64,000 nt of DNA from Apoda limacodes (lineage: Eukaryota > Arthropoda > Insecta > Lepidoptera > Limacodidae). The notes under the pieces are model-generated. The model worked only from the letters and a program-made list of their open reading frames with translations. It had not been told where the DNA came from and made no database searches. Position numbers and translations under genes: made by a program. This document shows, in pieces, positions 9,191 to 20,876 of this stretch. Within the stretch, counting starts at the first letter, position 1; every line of letters begins with the position of its first letter. The DNA lies in NCBI GenBank assembly GCA_946406115.1, contig OX291557.1, forward strand, positions 18,322,501 through 18,386,500. The letters run 5' to 3'.

Positions 9191-12100
9191 CCTGGTTTGG
9201 GGTTAGGGAGAGGTAACGGTATACTTAGACCAATAATTTTAAAGGGGCAGACCACGACTCAGGGTTTCGGGTTTTGTAATGATGATGTGTTGCCCGATCC
9301 AGTCGTCGGAGTGAGAGATAGGTTGTTAGATAAGGCTAATGAAGGACTAGGGCCTCTGAGTGTTAGGGTCACACCCGGGGTGAATTCAGTGTTCGAGGAA
9401 GAGGAGGGAGCAGCGGAATGCGAGGGGGAAGTCTTAAAATGTGAGATGAAAGTGAATATATGGGAGGAATGGGTCGATTGCCTCTTAGATACTGGTAGCG
9501 ATATCACTTGTGTCAGCGAAGAATTTGTATTTAGACATAAGAACAGGACAGATATGGCGGTAGTTCCGATAAGATGCTTACAGATCAGAGGGGCGGTGGG
9601 TCAACGTAGTTCGAAAATTCAAAAGGCTGTGGTTTTACCTCTAATGCTAGGGAAACATCGACTTTATTCTCCTTTCCTAATAGTCCCGAAATTAATAAGG
9701 CCTGTAATTTTAGGATTTGATTGGATGCGCCTTCATGGGGTGATACTAAAAATGGGCCCCACGAGGGTAGTAATTACTATAACAATTGATGGAGAGGAGG
9801 TTTCGTTGGATCTGAGAAACCGAGAGATTAACTGCGTTTCGTCGGTTAGTCCGTTGGTGGGAGCTCCCGCCTTGCACCTGGATAAACTCGAAGAAAACAT
9901 ACTTGTAGGGTTGGAGATTGGCCACGTAGAAAGGGCTCTACTTAAGGGGGTTATAGTGAAGCACAAGGACCTTTTTACGGGGGAGTTGGGACGCGCTAAC
10001 TGTTACGAACATATTATTATCATGAAATCGGAGGAACCTGTGATGAAAAGATCTTATCCAGTTCCGTACGCTTATCGAGACCAGATGGGGAGGAAACTGG
10101 GACAAATGGAGAAGCAAGGGATCATCTCCCGAGCTTCCACTCCGTATTGTAGTCCACTTACTTTTAGATTCAAGTCTGATGGGGATCTACGGGTTTTGTT
10201 AGATGCGAGAGAGATAAATAAAGTTATGATAGCGGAGTCTGAAGCCCCTCCGGTTCAATTAGATGTGTTAAACTCCTTTCATGGGGTACGTTTTATCAGC
10301 ACCATTGACCTTAACAACGCCTACTTTCAGATTCCCCTGGCCGAGGGCAGTAAAAGATACACTGGGTTCACATTTAATGGAAAATCTTATGTCTATAATG
10401 TTTTACCGCAAGGGCTGAAAACGTCGGTTGGTAGTTTTAGTCGGGCAATGGATAGGATATTGGGGCAAGAGGTTAGGACGTTTTGTGTCAATTATTTGGA
10501 TGATCTGGCTATCCTTACTAGTGGTGATTTGCAGGAACACTTGGGTCACCTTGATGTCGTATTGGGTCGATTGCGCAAAGCCGGCCTAACTTGCAACTTG
10601 TCCAAATGTAGGTTTGTATGCGCAGAGGTGAAAATGTTAGGGCACATAATCGACACTGAGGGCATCCGGACTGACCCACAGAAATTGGAAGCCATTAAGG
10701 ATTTCCCGGCGCCTAAGAAGATAAAACACTTAAGGGCGTTTTTAGGGCTTTGTAATTATTATCGCCGGTTCATTCCGCGTTACAGCGAATTAATAAGGCC
10801 TTTGTGTAGTTTACTAGGGAAGGGAATACATTGGAGGTGGGATAGGTCGGCTCGAGAAGCGTTCGAAGGGCTGAAGGGGGCCTTCATGAGTACAATTAGG
10901 TTACACCATCCTGATATAGGATCTCCATATATTCTGCAGGTAGACAGTTCGGGGGTAGGGGTGGCTGGGGTGCTATACCAGGGCCAGGGAGAGGATATGA
11001 AGGTTCTGGGGTATTGTAGCAGGTCGTTGAGAGGAGCGGAATTGAGGTGGACCGTTACCGAACAAGAACTATGGGCTGTTATATATGGGATAAAGAAATT
11101 CGAGACTTATTTACGAGGCGCTAAGGTGATTATACGGACTGACCATAAAGCATTAACTTTTATGAAATCCTGCCGGCTGTTTAATAGTAGGGTTACTCGT
11201 TGGGTTCTGTTTTTAGAGCAGTTTGATTATACTATGGAACACATAAAGGGGAAGGATAACCTGGTTGCCGATGTGTTGTCCAGGTACTTGCCGGAGGGGG
11301 GATCCATCCAGGAGGACAAAGTTTTAGGTGCCGAAATTAGTTATATGGGAGTAACACTAGACCGGGAGTTGAGGAGCGATCTAACCCGTTTGTGCGAGTA
11401 TCAGGCGGAGGACCCTTTGTTGCGACTGTTGAGAGAGCAGGTGGAAGGGCGAGGGACCGTCACTGGCAGGCTGAAGCGAATTGAGGGTTTGAGTCGGATA
11501 ATAGATGGAGTTTTGTGCTTTGTGGGTTCGGGGAGAAATAGGGAAGTACCATTTTTGCCTAGTGTTTTACAAGAGAGGGTGATATTGCAAGTACACACGG
11601 AAATGGGCCACTTAGGGGCTCTGAAAACAGTAAAACTAATGCGCGGCAGATATTATTGGCCGAACTTACGAAGACGCGTAAAGGAGGTGATATCGAGATG
11701 TCATATTTGCCAATTGTCTAAACCGAACAACGTGAACTTAGTCGGGAGCTGTAAATCCATTCTACCTGGGGAGATAGGAGATGTAGCAATGGCAGATTTG
11801 TACGGGCCTCTGCCCAAGGGGAAGTATGGATTAAGTTATTTACTAGTAGTACAGGATAGTTTCAGCAAATATCTGAAGTTATTCGAATTAAGGAAGGCCA
11901 CAGCTAAAGGAGTAGTTTCTAGAATTAGACTATACGGGAGGTATATAAAACCAAAATTGATTCTGACGGACAACGGTAGTCAATTCGTTAGTAGAGAGTG
12001 GAAGGAATCTTTAGCGGGGATGGGAATCCGACCTATCTACACCACGGTTAGGAACCCGCGGCCTAATATCACGGAGAGGGTAAATCGAGAACTAGGGCGT

Positions 12101-12583
12101 CTGTTTAGGACTTATTGTCATAAAAACCACAAGGGGTGGGTCGACCAGGTAAGGAGGATAGAGGATTTGTACAACAATACCCTTCACCTCAGTACCGGGT
12201 TTACCCCGAATGAGTTATTGTATGGTCGGAAGGCGAGGTTGGCGATGGATGGGAAGACTAGTGAAGTGGTAAACGAGAGTGAGTTAGAGGAAATGAGGAG
12301 GAGAGCTAGAGAGAAGTTGGTGAAAACTAGTAAAAGGCGAAATGAATATTACGATAGAACGCACCGGTTGGTAAATTTCCAGATAGGAGATTTAGTGAAG
12401 GTGCGTCGTCACAATAAATCTATTGCTATGCTTAAACAAATAAAAAAGTTCTCTTTACTATACGAGGGGCCTTATGTGGTTGCGGCGGTCCCCTTCCCGA
12501 ATGTATATGTTCTAATGAATCCAATCAACAAGCAAATAAGAGGGAAGTTCAATGCCATACATTTGTCTAGATATTACAGTTAG
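9191..12583 (+). CDS. pol: Pol polyprotein: protease, reverse transcriptase, RNase H, integrase
   Basis: The frame is uninterrupted from 9191 to the stop at 12581-12583. Numbering residues from 9197, the aspartic protease has DTGS at 98-101; the reverse transcriptase has TIDLNNAYFQIPL around D371 and YLDD at 433-436; RNase H has D583, E624, D649 (RTDH) and D692 (ADVLSR). The integrase has a zinc finger H800, H805, C835, C838, a catalytic core D867, D925, E960, and a C-terminal GPY-type module (YEGPYVV). All catalytic residues are present, so this pol looks functional. The first in-frame ATG is at 9446, inside the protease region, so initiation there is unlikely. Expression by -1 frameshift from gag at 9053 is the better model, but the amber codon at 9188-9190 lies in between and must be suppressed or is a mutation. 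Confidence 0.95.
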   Translation, partial: PGLGLGRGNGILRPIILKGQTTTQGFGFCNDDVLPDPVVGVRDRLLDKANEGLGPLSVRVTPGVNSVFEEEEGAAECEGEVLKCEMKVNIWEEWVDCLLDTGSDITCVSEEFVFRHKNRTDMAVVPIRCLQIRGAVGQRSSKIQKAVVLPLMLGKHRLYSPFLIVPKLIRPVILGFDWMRLHGVILKMGPTRVVITITIDGEEVSLDLRNREINCVSSVSPLVGAPALHLDKLEENILVGLEIGHVERALLKGVIVKHKDLFTGELGRANCYEHIIIMKSEEPVMKRSYPVPYAYRDQMGRKLGQMEKQGIISRASTPYCSPLTFRFKSDGDLRVLLDAREINKVMIAESEAPPVQLDVLNSFHGVRFISTIDLNNAYFQIPLAEGSKRYTGFTFNGKSYVYNVLPQGLKTSVGSFSRAMDRILGQEVRTFCVNYLDDLAILTSGDLQEHLGHLDVVLGRLRKAGLTCNLSKCRFVCAEVKMLGHIIDTEGIRTDPQKLEAIKDFPAPKKIKHLRAFLGLCNYYRRFIPRYSELIRPLCSLLGKGIHWRWDRSAREAFEGLKGAFMSTIRLHHPDIGSPYILQVDSSGVGVAGVLYQGQGEDMKVLGYCSRSLRGAELRWTVTEQELWAVIYGIKKFETYLRGAKVIIRTDHKALTFMKSCRLFNSRVTRWVLFLEQFDYTMEHIKGKDNLVADVLSRYLPEGGSIQEDKVLGAEISYMGVTLDRELRSDLTRLCEYQAEDPLLRLLREQVEGRGTVTGRLKRIEGLSRIIDGVLCFVGSGRNREVPFLPSVLQERVILQVHTEMGHLGALKTVKLMRGRYYWPNLRRRVKEVISRCHICQLSKPNNVNLVGSCKSILPGEIGDVAMADLYGPLPKGKYGLSYLLVVQDSFSKYLKLFELRKATAKGVVSRIRLYGRYIKPKLILTDNGSQFVSREWKESLAGMGIRPIYTTVRNPRPNITERVNRELGRLFRTYCHKNHKGWVDQVRRIEDLYNNTLHLSTGFTPNELLYGRKARLAMDGKTSEVVNESELEEMRRRAREKLVKTSKRRNEYYDRTHRLVNFQIGDLVKVRRHNKSIAMLKQIKKFSLLYEGPYVVAAVPFPNVYVLMNPINKQIRGKFNAIHLSRYYS

Positions 12584-12624
12584 TCAATGCGGTTATTCCG
12601 TTTTCCCGGGGCGACGGCTGAGAT

Positions 12625-12645
12625 GGGGGAGGGGGGGGGGGGAGA
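12625..12645 (+). promoter_or_regulatory. Polypurine tract, likely primer for plus-strand synthesis
   Basis: Twenty-one purines, five G, A, twelve G, then AGA, lie 42 bases after the pol stop and are followed by TTGGGAGACA. In LTR elements the 3' LTR starts directly after this tract, so the LTR would begin at about 12646-12647 with TG. Confidence 0.6.
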
Positions 12646-15600
12646 TTGGGAGACAATCTTTTTGATTCGCTAGTTTCGTGGTCATTATTCAAAGAGGAAT
12701 GTGTTAATATAAATAAACAATATCTATTGGTGACTGAGTTTCTTCTTGATTCCCTGCCGAGTATACCTTTAATAAACAAGTCACAACTGATAAGTGTACA
12801 TTTATGACTTGTTGGGGAGGATTGTAGTGGACCCAAGCTGTTAATAGAGAATTGTAGTAATCTGGACCCCACCACACGGTGTTGACATGCTAATTTAAGT
12901 TTTAAGAGAGCAGGTAGATTAAAGATGAAATTTATCAATAATAAATATAAATTTGATTAATCACCTTCGTAATTCATACCGATCGGATACTCCTAATAAA
13001 TGGATAGAAAGGAGATCAATGAAGTATGAAGTAAGTGAGGGGCCCGGATGTCCTCACCGGGGTTCGATTAATATGGTTGTACCTACGTCATAAGGCGTCA
13101 ATCGCAGTGGGATCCTAAAATCATCAACACAACGAAAAATAATTACTCGTTAAATACGACCGATTCGTAAAGTAGCAGATAACCAGGAGGTTAAAATATA
13201 TGAAGAATATCGAACGATTATTTTCAGTTAATTGATATAAATATCGTAGGGTGCGAGAGGGATAGTAGAGTAGGCTCCGCGCCGCTTACGACGAGCCTTT
13301 AATGTGTAAATTAATCGAAGCTGTATAATCGAGTCACAAAGAAGCGGAGAAACTAGTTCGGCAGGTAAAGAGTTTAGTAGAATCGGTTTGCGATTTCGAT
13401 ATGATTGTTCGATTATTACTATAAAGTAACTGGCCACTAAAATGCGAAGCACGTGGGTACACGTGGAAGTAAAATAAAGAAGAAATTAACTGGCGCCACA
13501 ATCCCTAGACACGCCACGCGTTCAGGCCGCGTCTATCGGGGGGGAGGGGAGAACGGTTATAAGCGATAGACGTCAGTTGCGGCACCCTTTTTCACTGTCG
13601 TCGTGTCGAGAAGCTGGCCGTGCTCGAGATTCCTGAGAAAGCGGGAAGGACAGGACACACAATGATTTGAAGAAATTTAATACCGGCGCCGTGCACGTTT
13701 CGCCTACATCAAATATCAGTAAGTGTCTTTTGTGAGAACTGAGGCTAGCAATGTCAACTTATTATTGATGGGTTTGTACTATGGGGCTTTGTGAGGGACT
13801 TCCTTTATACGATGGCGTAAGGACTGTGTAAGGGACCGTGTAAGATGCCACCTTGGTTAAAGTGAAGGGTTGGTTGGGGAAAATTGAAAGTGGTTGACTT
13901 TATGGTTGGGATTTAGTCCGGGATTCTAGTTGTAAATTTGGAGTAGAGAAGGAAAAACCCTTGCTTATTAAAAATGCAGGGGGTAGTTTGTTGACATTGT
14001 TGGCTATGTACTCTCTAAGGAAAAGAGATTGCCGATTTCTGCAGAAAATTTAGTGGAGAAAAGGGTTCCTGCCGGGATCGGCGTCTTTTAACATGATGTT
14101 GTAAATTTTGTGATACTTTGTGGGAAGAAACCCCGTAATTAGGCTCTGATCTGATCAGTTAAGAAATCGTTTAAGATTAGGGTTAAGGTCAGGCAACCCT
14201 TGTGTAAATCCTGTCCTTTGTATATGTATATCTTATTGATGAAAGCCCTACGCAAGTCCTGAGCATCGACTTCGCGCTTTGATCGGATTCGAGGTGACGG
14301 GGCATGCTTACATGACTTGGCAGGCAACCCTTGTGTAAATCCTGTCCTGTGTATATGTATATCTTATTGATGAAAGCCCTACGCAAGTCCTGAGCATCGA
14401 CTTCGCGCTTTGATCGGATTCGAGGTGACGGGGCATGCTCACATGACTTGGCAGGCAACCTTTGTGTAAATCCTGTCCTGTGTATATGTATATCTTATTG
14501 ATGAAAGCCCTACGCAAGTCCTGAGCATCGACTTCGCGCTTTGATCGGATTCGAGGTGACGGGGCATGCTCACATGACTTGGCAGGCAACCCTTGTGTAA
14601 ATCCTGTCCTGTGTATATGTATATCTTATTGATGAAAGCCCTACGCAAGTCCTGAGCAGCGACTTCGCGCTTTGATCGGATTCGAGGTGACGGGGCATGC
14701 TTACATGACTTGGCAGGCAAGCCCTTGAGTAAATTCTGTCCTGTGTATATGTATCTTCATTGATGAAAATCCTACACGCTTTGGTAGATGCTCATTAGAA
14801 TGGTACAGTTATGTTACATGTAATTGACGGTTATGTTAATGATATCTCTATATTCGCTACTTACTATCTCAATCATTTTAGTCCCGATGTCTTGTTGCGT
14901 TGCGGTATGGGTGACCCACCCAAGTAAGCAGACCCTTGGTAGATAGAGGTAGGTGAGGACGGGGCAATCACAGTAGGGGTTCTTCAAGCGGGGTCTGGCT
15001 TGTTATAAGATTAGGGAAGATTGGGGCTTGATGTTAGAGACATACTAGGATAACTGCAGGCTTCAGGAATCTAAGGGTGTGAGGGGGCTGATAAAACCTA
15101 GATCTGGGTTGGCCACCATTCCCCAATTCCCATGACCCTTCACCGGCGTCGAGTAAGGAAGCTGAACTGTTAGATTCCGTTTAGGTAATGGGCGGCTAAA
15201 ATTTAATGTGGGATTTTTAACCCGATCTCCTTAAGGAATTCGTATATGAATAAAACCTCCACTCCACCCATTACTGTGACGGATAGATTTGGAAAGCTAA
15301 GTATTATTGTGTTCATATTTAAATATTTGTTTCCTGTGTAAAAATAAACGTAAACCTCATATGGTTTTCAGGGCCGCGACATTAATCTAGCGAGTCTAAT
15401 TTTTAATTAGACTATCTAAGCTTTATTTTATTGTTTTATATTGTTTAAGTTATGTTTTGACTAAGCCATTTAAGATAAAGATGACAGAACTTCAAACTTG
15501 ACCTAACTTTATTAACAGGCTATGAGGTGACGTTAGTGGGTCAGGATTTGTTTTATTCTTCACCATGAATCACCCCGTTGAAGACGTATTAGTATAACCA

Positions 15601-16228
15601 TACACAATTCTCTACTAACTGATGAGGCTCAGAATTGTTGTATGTATGGCCGAAACGTTAAGTTCTAAACACTCAGAAAAGGGCTAACCCTTACTTGATC
15701 TGTCTAATGCGCCGGGTCCTGAGTGTGGATATGTCTCCCTTACAAACCATCCTAAACATACTTATTGTGTGTTAAATTAGGCGTTCTGCCGCCTTAATTA
15801 CTCTGATGAACTACTTACCACTTAGCCATGTGCGTAACCGCACACCTATTTTATTATTTCATATGAACTTAGCTTGTACGAGACGTGTTTCGGGCGAGTA
15901 TGGCCTCTCCAGGCTAGCGACTATTTAAACTTAAGGAGACTCGGGTTCGAACAGACCGATCGTAGGTTGTATTCAAATAATAACGAGATGGTCCCCGTAG
16001 TTTCATAGTCAGTCACCGTAGTAAAGATAAAATATATGGTCGTCTGTTTGTTTGTCACCTCCGCGGTGCTATAAAGGTAGGTGTTGGTGGTGAGCACCAC
16101 TTATCTATCCTAAAGAACAGTTTAGGGTTTGGTGTACGAAAGACCAATGTTTATTCGCTAACTCAATTATTAAGTGACAGGAAGGCGAAGTCACAAGATA
16201 ATCTAGTCCGATGAAACCTATCTACGAG
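12646..16228 (+). other. Probable 5' part of the 3' LTR (unpaired in this window)
   Basis: There is no supported gene. If the polypurine tract marks the LTR start, this 3.6 kb is LTR whose partner lies to the left of base 1, so the window cannot prove it. It contains the 131-bp array, a G-run near 13540, AATAAA at about 13474 and TGGCGCC at 13490, which resembles a lysine-tRNA primer site but sits in no sensible place for one. The alternative is a long untranslated 3' region with the LTR starting nearer to 16229. Confidence 0.5.
14190..14790 (+). repeat. 131-bp tandem array
   Basis: The landmark AGGCAACCCTTGTG starts at 14191, 14322, 14453 and 14584, and a diverged fifth start is at 14715: four full units and one decaying unit. 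The units differ by single bases (for example TCCTTTG against TCCTGTG, CATCG against CAGCG). Each unit contains GACTTCGCGC and GGTGACGGGGCATG. Minus-strand open frames of up to 93 codons run across it, but the unit length is not a multiple of three and the frame changes at each repeat, so they are not counted as genes. Confidence 0.92.
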
Positions 16229-17826
16229 TCTGTCAGAAGTTGGTCGTTATATACTTTCCTTGGTAAAGGTCCCAAGGCGTTAGTCAGATAATAGGTACGA
16301 TACATTTGGCAACCGCTTAAGGTCGGACGGTATCCGAGGGCTTTAAAGTTGTTCAAAATCAAGTTATACATAGTTGAATTTCAATATTCATTCTAGCAAT
16401 AAGGTAGGAACAGTCTAGTGTATAAGTTCGGCGAACTTAGGCTTCGTTTCGATTTTACAGTATTGATTTTTATAAACTTTTATATCCGAGTGTAGATAAT
16501 CTCCATAGTTCGTAAACATAAACCCAATTTTAGTTCTAATAGCGAAATTCATATTGACAGGGTCGCGAGATACTAAAACAAAACCGAACCAACATAAATT
16601 AGTCGGAGGATGGACGAGTAACACGTTTAGACTATGTATCTGCGCAGAAGACAAAAATGTGAACTCTGCGCACTCACGTGACCACGAGACGCCAGCTGGG
16701 CACTTCGATGCACAGGCAAATGTATGAAAAGTCTGACCATCTGGTCATTAATCGGCCGAAGGGATAATTCGGTGGCGGGCCCAACAATTCTGAATAGAAC
16801 AACTCATGAACCCTTAAGGAGTGGTTGTATATGTGAATTTTCCAGGACGATTCCCAGTTAGGGTTACCCGTAGAAAACCGGGAAACTAGGATTAGTAAAT
16901 TTAGATAGACTCTCATACTAAATTTGTTTGTGAATAGCGCCCCCTATAAGCCCTTCTCAACATCCCCAAGATTATTATTAGACAGCTAGCTAAGATATCG
17001 ATCGACCGAGTAATTCTACGATTGTTACACAGATGGCGTGAGCCACAGTGGTAAAATAATAATCATGAATGTATGAGGATTTCCGGATACGGTTAGAACC
17101 ATGTCATAACTTTATTCAAAGGTAGGCTGTAGTTGTATTTTAGATCTACATTTACTTCTAATTTGTTAGTTTGTCTTTACGGCGGTTCTCCATATATTAT
17201 TATAAGATAAGATTTGAAGAGAAGCTAGTAAGGATAGTGGTAGGCTCATTATATACTTAGATTGTCTATTTGTCTTGGGGTGGCTTCTCGAATACCATTA
17301 CGACTTTATGGTTTCACATAGGGGTTGTTAACGGGTTGTCAACCAATAATTTATGCAACTACTAAACCAGTCGGCCCATCTGTGGTGCATTCTTAAGTGT
17401 TATTAAGAGGGTTGTGTAATTTACGTAAGGGCCAGGCCGCGAGTATATTCGTGGGTTATCTATATATATATTCAATCTGTTAGTTCATCCGTATGGTGAC
17501 TTTTCATATTACATTACAGTTTTATAACTTCGCTTAAGGGATCGACAGCTAGTCTGCTAATAATTTATCTATGTACTTAATAGGTCCGCTTGTCTCTCTA
17601 ATGCCTTATATATGTTGTTATTAGTTCCGACCTTCACTTAAGCGCAAGCTAGAGAACTGGTGACAGGTTAGTTGTGTAGATTATAGGTTAATTAAGGGAT
17701 CAATAGCGTATCTGCTAATAATTTATTTAGTTATTAAATAGGTCTGTCTGTCTCTTAAATGATTTCGTTATATTATAAGTGTATAACTTTAGTTAAGGGG
17801 AAGCCAGTGAGTTTATTAGTGGTTAG

Positions 17827-17863
<37 letters not shown>

Positions 17864-17909
17864 CCACTAAGGTGGCAAACAAGCTTACGGCCCGCCTGAT
17901 GGTAAGCGG

Positions 17910-20876
17910 TCACCGTAGCCTATGGACGCTTGCAACACCAGGGGTATCACTTGCGCGTTGCCGACCCCTCAGAAATCCAATAACTTCCCTTCTGAAGAAC
18001 TCCATACTGTAGTCCTTGCAGAAAACCTTGGCAGGGAGCTCATTCCACAACCCAAGCGTTCGCGGGAGGAAGTTTCTCTGAAACCGCACTGTACGCGACC
18101 ATTTAGGTTCTAAAGTGTGAGAATGAATTCCCTGCCGATGGCGAGCGGTGCGATGGTAGAAAGTAGCCGTGGGCATCATTTCGAACAATTCCTCAGAACA
18201 CAACCCATTGTACAAGCGGTAGAACACACACAGTGAGGCAAAGTCTCTCCTCAGACTTAAGGGCTCGATACCGCAAGTGAGTTTGGGATCGTCGACAATT
18301 CTCACAGCCCGTCGTTGAACCGAGTCAAAAGGGTCAAGCTGGTATCCGGGTGCACCTGCCCAGAGATGGCAGCAGTACTCCATATGGGGCCGAACTTGCG
18401 ACTTGTAAAGTAACAACCTTTGCCCCGACGTGAAGTACTGCTTCGCTCTGTTGAGTACACCAAGTTTTTTGGACGCCAGCTTTACCTTATCTTGTAAATG
18501 ATCTCGGAACTGAACATCGCTGGAGATGTCGACACCAAGGATCCCAATGCTCTTGGAGATGGAGAGGGGAGTGTTCTGGAATTGTGGGACCACAGTGAAT
18601 GGAGTTTTCTTAGCGGTGAACGCGCACACTTGTGTCTTTGTAGGGTTGAATCGGACCAAGTTTACCCGTCCCCAGTCAGAGACCTGGGACAGTGTGGTCT
18701 CGATTTGAGACACAAGTTCTCCGCGGTTTTCCTCCACAACGGAACGAGGGATGTTAGCACGACCCGTGTAAAAAGTGTCTCCAGTACTGTCATCTGCATA
18801 GCAATGTATGTTGTTGATGTCCAACATGTCATTGATATGCAGTAGAAACAGCGTAGGAGACAGCACAGAGCCTTGCGGGACACCAGCATTAATGTCCATG
18901 CTATCAGAGCAACTACCGTCAACTACAGTTCGTATGCGTCTGCCGGACAAAAAGCTAGCCACCCATTTGCACAAACCCTCGGGCACTCCGTAAGATGGCA
19001 ACTTCGATAGAAGACCGCGGTGCCAGACCCGATCGAACGCCTTCGCTATGTCCAGGCTACATGCCAATGCCTCCCCCTGACTCTCAATGGCTAGTGCCCA
19101 TCGGTGTGTGAGATACACTAGAAGGTCACCAGTCGAGCGACCGTGGCGAAAGCCATATTGACGGTCACTGACCAGATCGTGTACTTCTAGGTATCTTAGA
19201 AGCTGTGTGTTGATCACACGCTCCATCACCTTAGAGAGGAGAGAGGTAATAGCGATAGGCCTGTAATTCGATGGATCTGATCTATCGCCCTTTTTGGGCA
19301 CCGGGTGCACATTCGCAGTCTTCCATGTAGACGGAAATTGCCTAGTGTGGTAGGAAAGCGCGAAGAGGCGCGTGAGTACAGGACATAACTCAGGAGCACA
19401 CTGCTTAAGCACCACTGCTGGTATACCGTCTGGCCCACTCGACTTATGAACGTCTAGAGAAAGCAACGCCCGCCTGACCTCCCGCTGCGTTATGGAGATT
19501 TCCGGCATGGACTTACCGCACCACGGTATAGTAGGTGGTACAGCGCCTTCATCGTTCATATTCGAGTTCGAGGCAAAGAGACTGCCCAGTAGATCGGCTT
19601 TCTCTTTAGCACTATGGGCCAAGTCACCATCGGTCTTTCGCAGTGGTGGTAACGACGACTGGCAGAAGTTCCCTTCGGCAGCTTTGGCAAGCGACCAGAA
19701 AGCACGACTCCCAGAAGGATAGCTCGCAAGTCGCCCACCTATTTTGCCGATGAATTGGAATTTTGCTCTGGCAGTTGCTTTCTTACTGAACCTCGAGGCA
19801 GCATTTAATTTGCGTTTTAACTCAGAAATATTCGGATCCTTATTATAACGAGCCGTGGTCCAAGCCTCATATGCATTTTGCTTAAGAATTTTAGCTTTTC
19901 TGCAAGACCTATTAAACCACGGTCGTTTTTTGACGCCGGCAGCTACTCGCGGGTTAGGAATATAGCATTCCATACCAGCAAGGATTGTCTCAGTGACTGC
20001 GGCTGCGCAGACGTCAGGATCTTCTGAGTTAAAGCAGATCTGCCTCCACGGGTACGATGCGTAAAATTCACGCAATCCATCCCAGTCTGCCGACTTATAG
20101 TGCCACACACGACGCCAGTTAGTTGGCCCAGAAGGATCAGGTTGTGTGCATGACACTTGAGTCCGAACGAGACAGTGGTCCGAGGAGCCAAGAGGCGCAT
20201 CCACTGAGACGGAGTACCCGTCCGGACGAGTAGTCAGCAGAAGGTCCAGTAGGGAGCTCGTATGTTCCTCTATATCTGGTATTCTCGTTGGAGAAAGTAC
20301 CAGCTGAGAGAATCCATAGGTCAGAGCAAATTCATGAGCAGATATCCCAGCATAGTTATTGGTTCGAGAACTGAGCCACTCGCGATGGTGGGCGTTAAAG
20401 TCTCCCAAAATAACTAGTTCTGCTGTGGGATATTGCTCTAGAACTTTGTCAGTCGTCAAACTCAGGTGCGTGAAGAGTCGAGTTACGTCCGTGTCACCGC
20501 TATGAGACCTGTATAGGCACGCATAGATACGAGTGTGGCCGCCGTAATCTACACGCACCCACAATATCGACAGGTCCCTGTCTTCAAGGCTATGAAGGCG
20601 GCGACAGCAGATATCCTCCCGGACGAACATACATACACCGGCACGACTCATAAAATTGTGTTCGAGTTTGTAGCCGGGATAATGAAGGTATGATGTGTCG
20701 GCCGGGCAGGATATCTGCGTCTCCGTTAGAAAAAGAATGGTCGGCTGCGCAGTTTCGAGATGGTGGTGGACTGCGTTAAGATTTGCGTGAATACCCCTGA
20801 TGTTGCAAAAATCCACATTATATGTGGATGGAGTAGCCGCTGTGCAAACTCTTTTCTTTTTCTGTCTTCTGGCCAT
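17910..20876 (-). CDS. LINE ORF2: AP endonuclease / reverse transcriptase, 988 aa
   Basis: ORF2 nicks target DNA and copies its own RNA at the nick in the nucleus. The start is an ATG at 20876 followed by a basic stretch (MARRQKKKRV). The endonuclease domain spans about residues 18-240, with N25 (CNIRG), E52 (TETQ), GDFNAHH at 158-164 and SDH at 232-234. The reverse transcriptase spans about 460-780, with SGPDGIP (481-487), LDIAKAFD (609-616), GVPQGSVLSP (666-675) and the catalytic YADD at 694-697. A C-terminal region with CCHLWAG and SVQRRAVRIV follows, as is common in arthropod LINEs of this kind. No frameshift or stop interrupts it, so it may be active. It ends about 50 bases before the poly(T). 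Confidence 0.95.
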   Translation of the reverse strand: MARRQKKKRVCTAATPSTYNVDFCNIRGIHANLNAVHHHLETAQPTILFLTETQISCPADTSYLHYPGYKLEHNFMSRAGVCMFVREDICCRRLHSLEDRDLSILWVRVDYGGHTRIYACLYRSHSGDTDVTRLFTHLSLTTDKVLEQYPTAELVILGDFNAHHREWLSSRTNNYAGISAHEFALTYGFSQLVLSPTRIPDIEEHTSSLLDLLLTTRPDGYSVSVDAPLGSSDHCLVRTQVSCTQPDPSGPTNWRRVWHYKSADWDGLREFYASYPWRQICFNSEDPDVCAAAVTETILAGMECYIPNPRVAAGVKKRPWFNRSCRKAKILKQNAYEAWTTARYNKDPNISELKRKLNAASRFSKKATARAKFQFIGKIGGRLASYPSGSRAFWSLAKAAEGNFCQSSLPPLRKTDGDLAHSAKEKADLLGSLFASNSNMNDEGAVPPTIPWCGKSMPEISITQREVRRALLSLDVHKSSGPDGIPAVVLKQCAPELCPVLTRLFALSYHTRQFPSTWKTANVHPVPKKGDRSDPSNYRPIAITSLLSKVMERVINTQLLRYLEVHDLVSDRQYGFRHGRSTGDLLVYLTHRWALAIESQGEALACSLDIAKAFDRVWHRGLLSKLPSYGVPEGLCKWVASFLSGRRIRTVVDGSCSDSMDINAGVPQGSVLSPTLFLLHINDMLDINNIHCYADDSTGDTFYTGRANIPRSVVEENRGELVSQIETTLSQVSDWGRVNLVRFNPTKTQVCAFTAKKTPFTVVPQFQNTPLSISKSIGILGVDISSDVQFRDHLQDKVKLASKKLGVLNRAKQYFTSGQRLLLYKSQVRPHMEYCCHLWAGAPGYQLDPFDSVQRRAVRIVDDPKLTCGIEPLSLRRDFASLCVFYRLYNGLCSEELFEMMPTATFYHRTARHRQGIHSHTLEPKWSRTVRFQRNFLPRTLGLWNELPAKVFCKDYSMEFFRREVIGFLRGRQRASDTPGVASVHRLR

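Noticed and set aside
13489..13510. TGGCGCCACAATCCC as a lysine-tRNA-like primer-binding site, preceded by AATAAA
   Set aside because: It lies downstream of pol, where a primer-binding site has no function unless a second element starts here, and no gag or pol follows.
14139..14720. Overlapping 62-93 codon minus-strand frames across the 131-bp array
   Set aside because: The period is not a multiple of three, so the same bases are read in shifting frames; they are by-products of the repeat.
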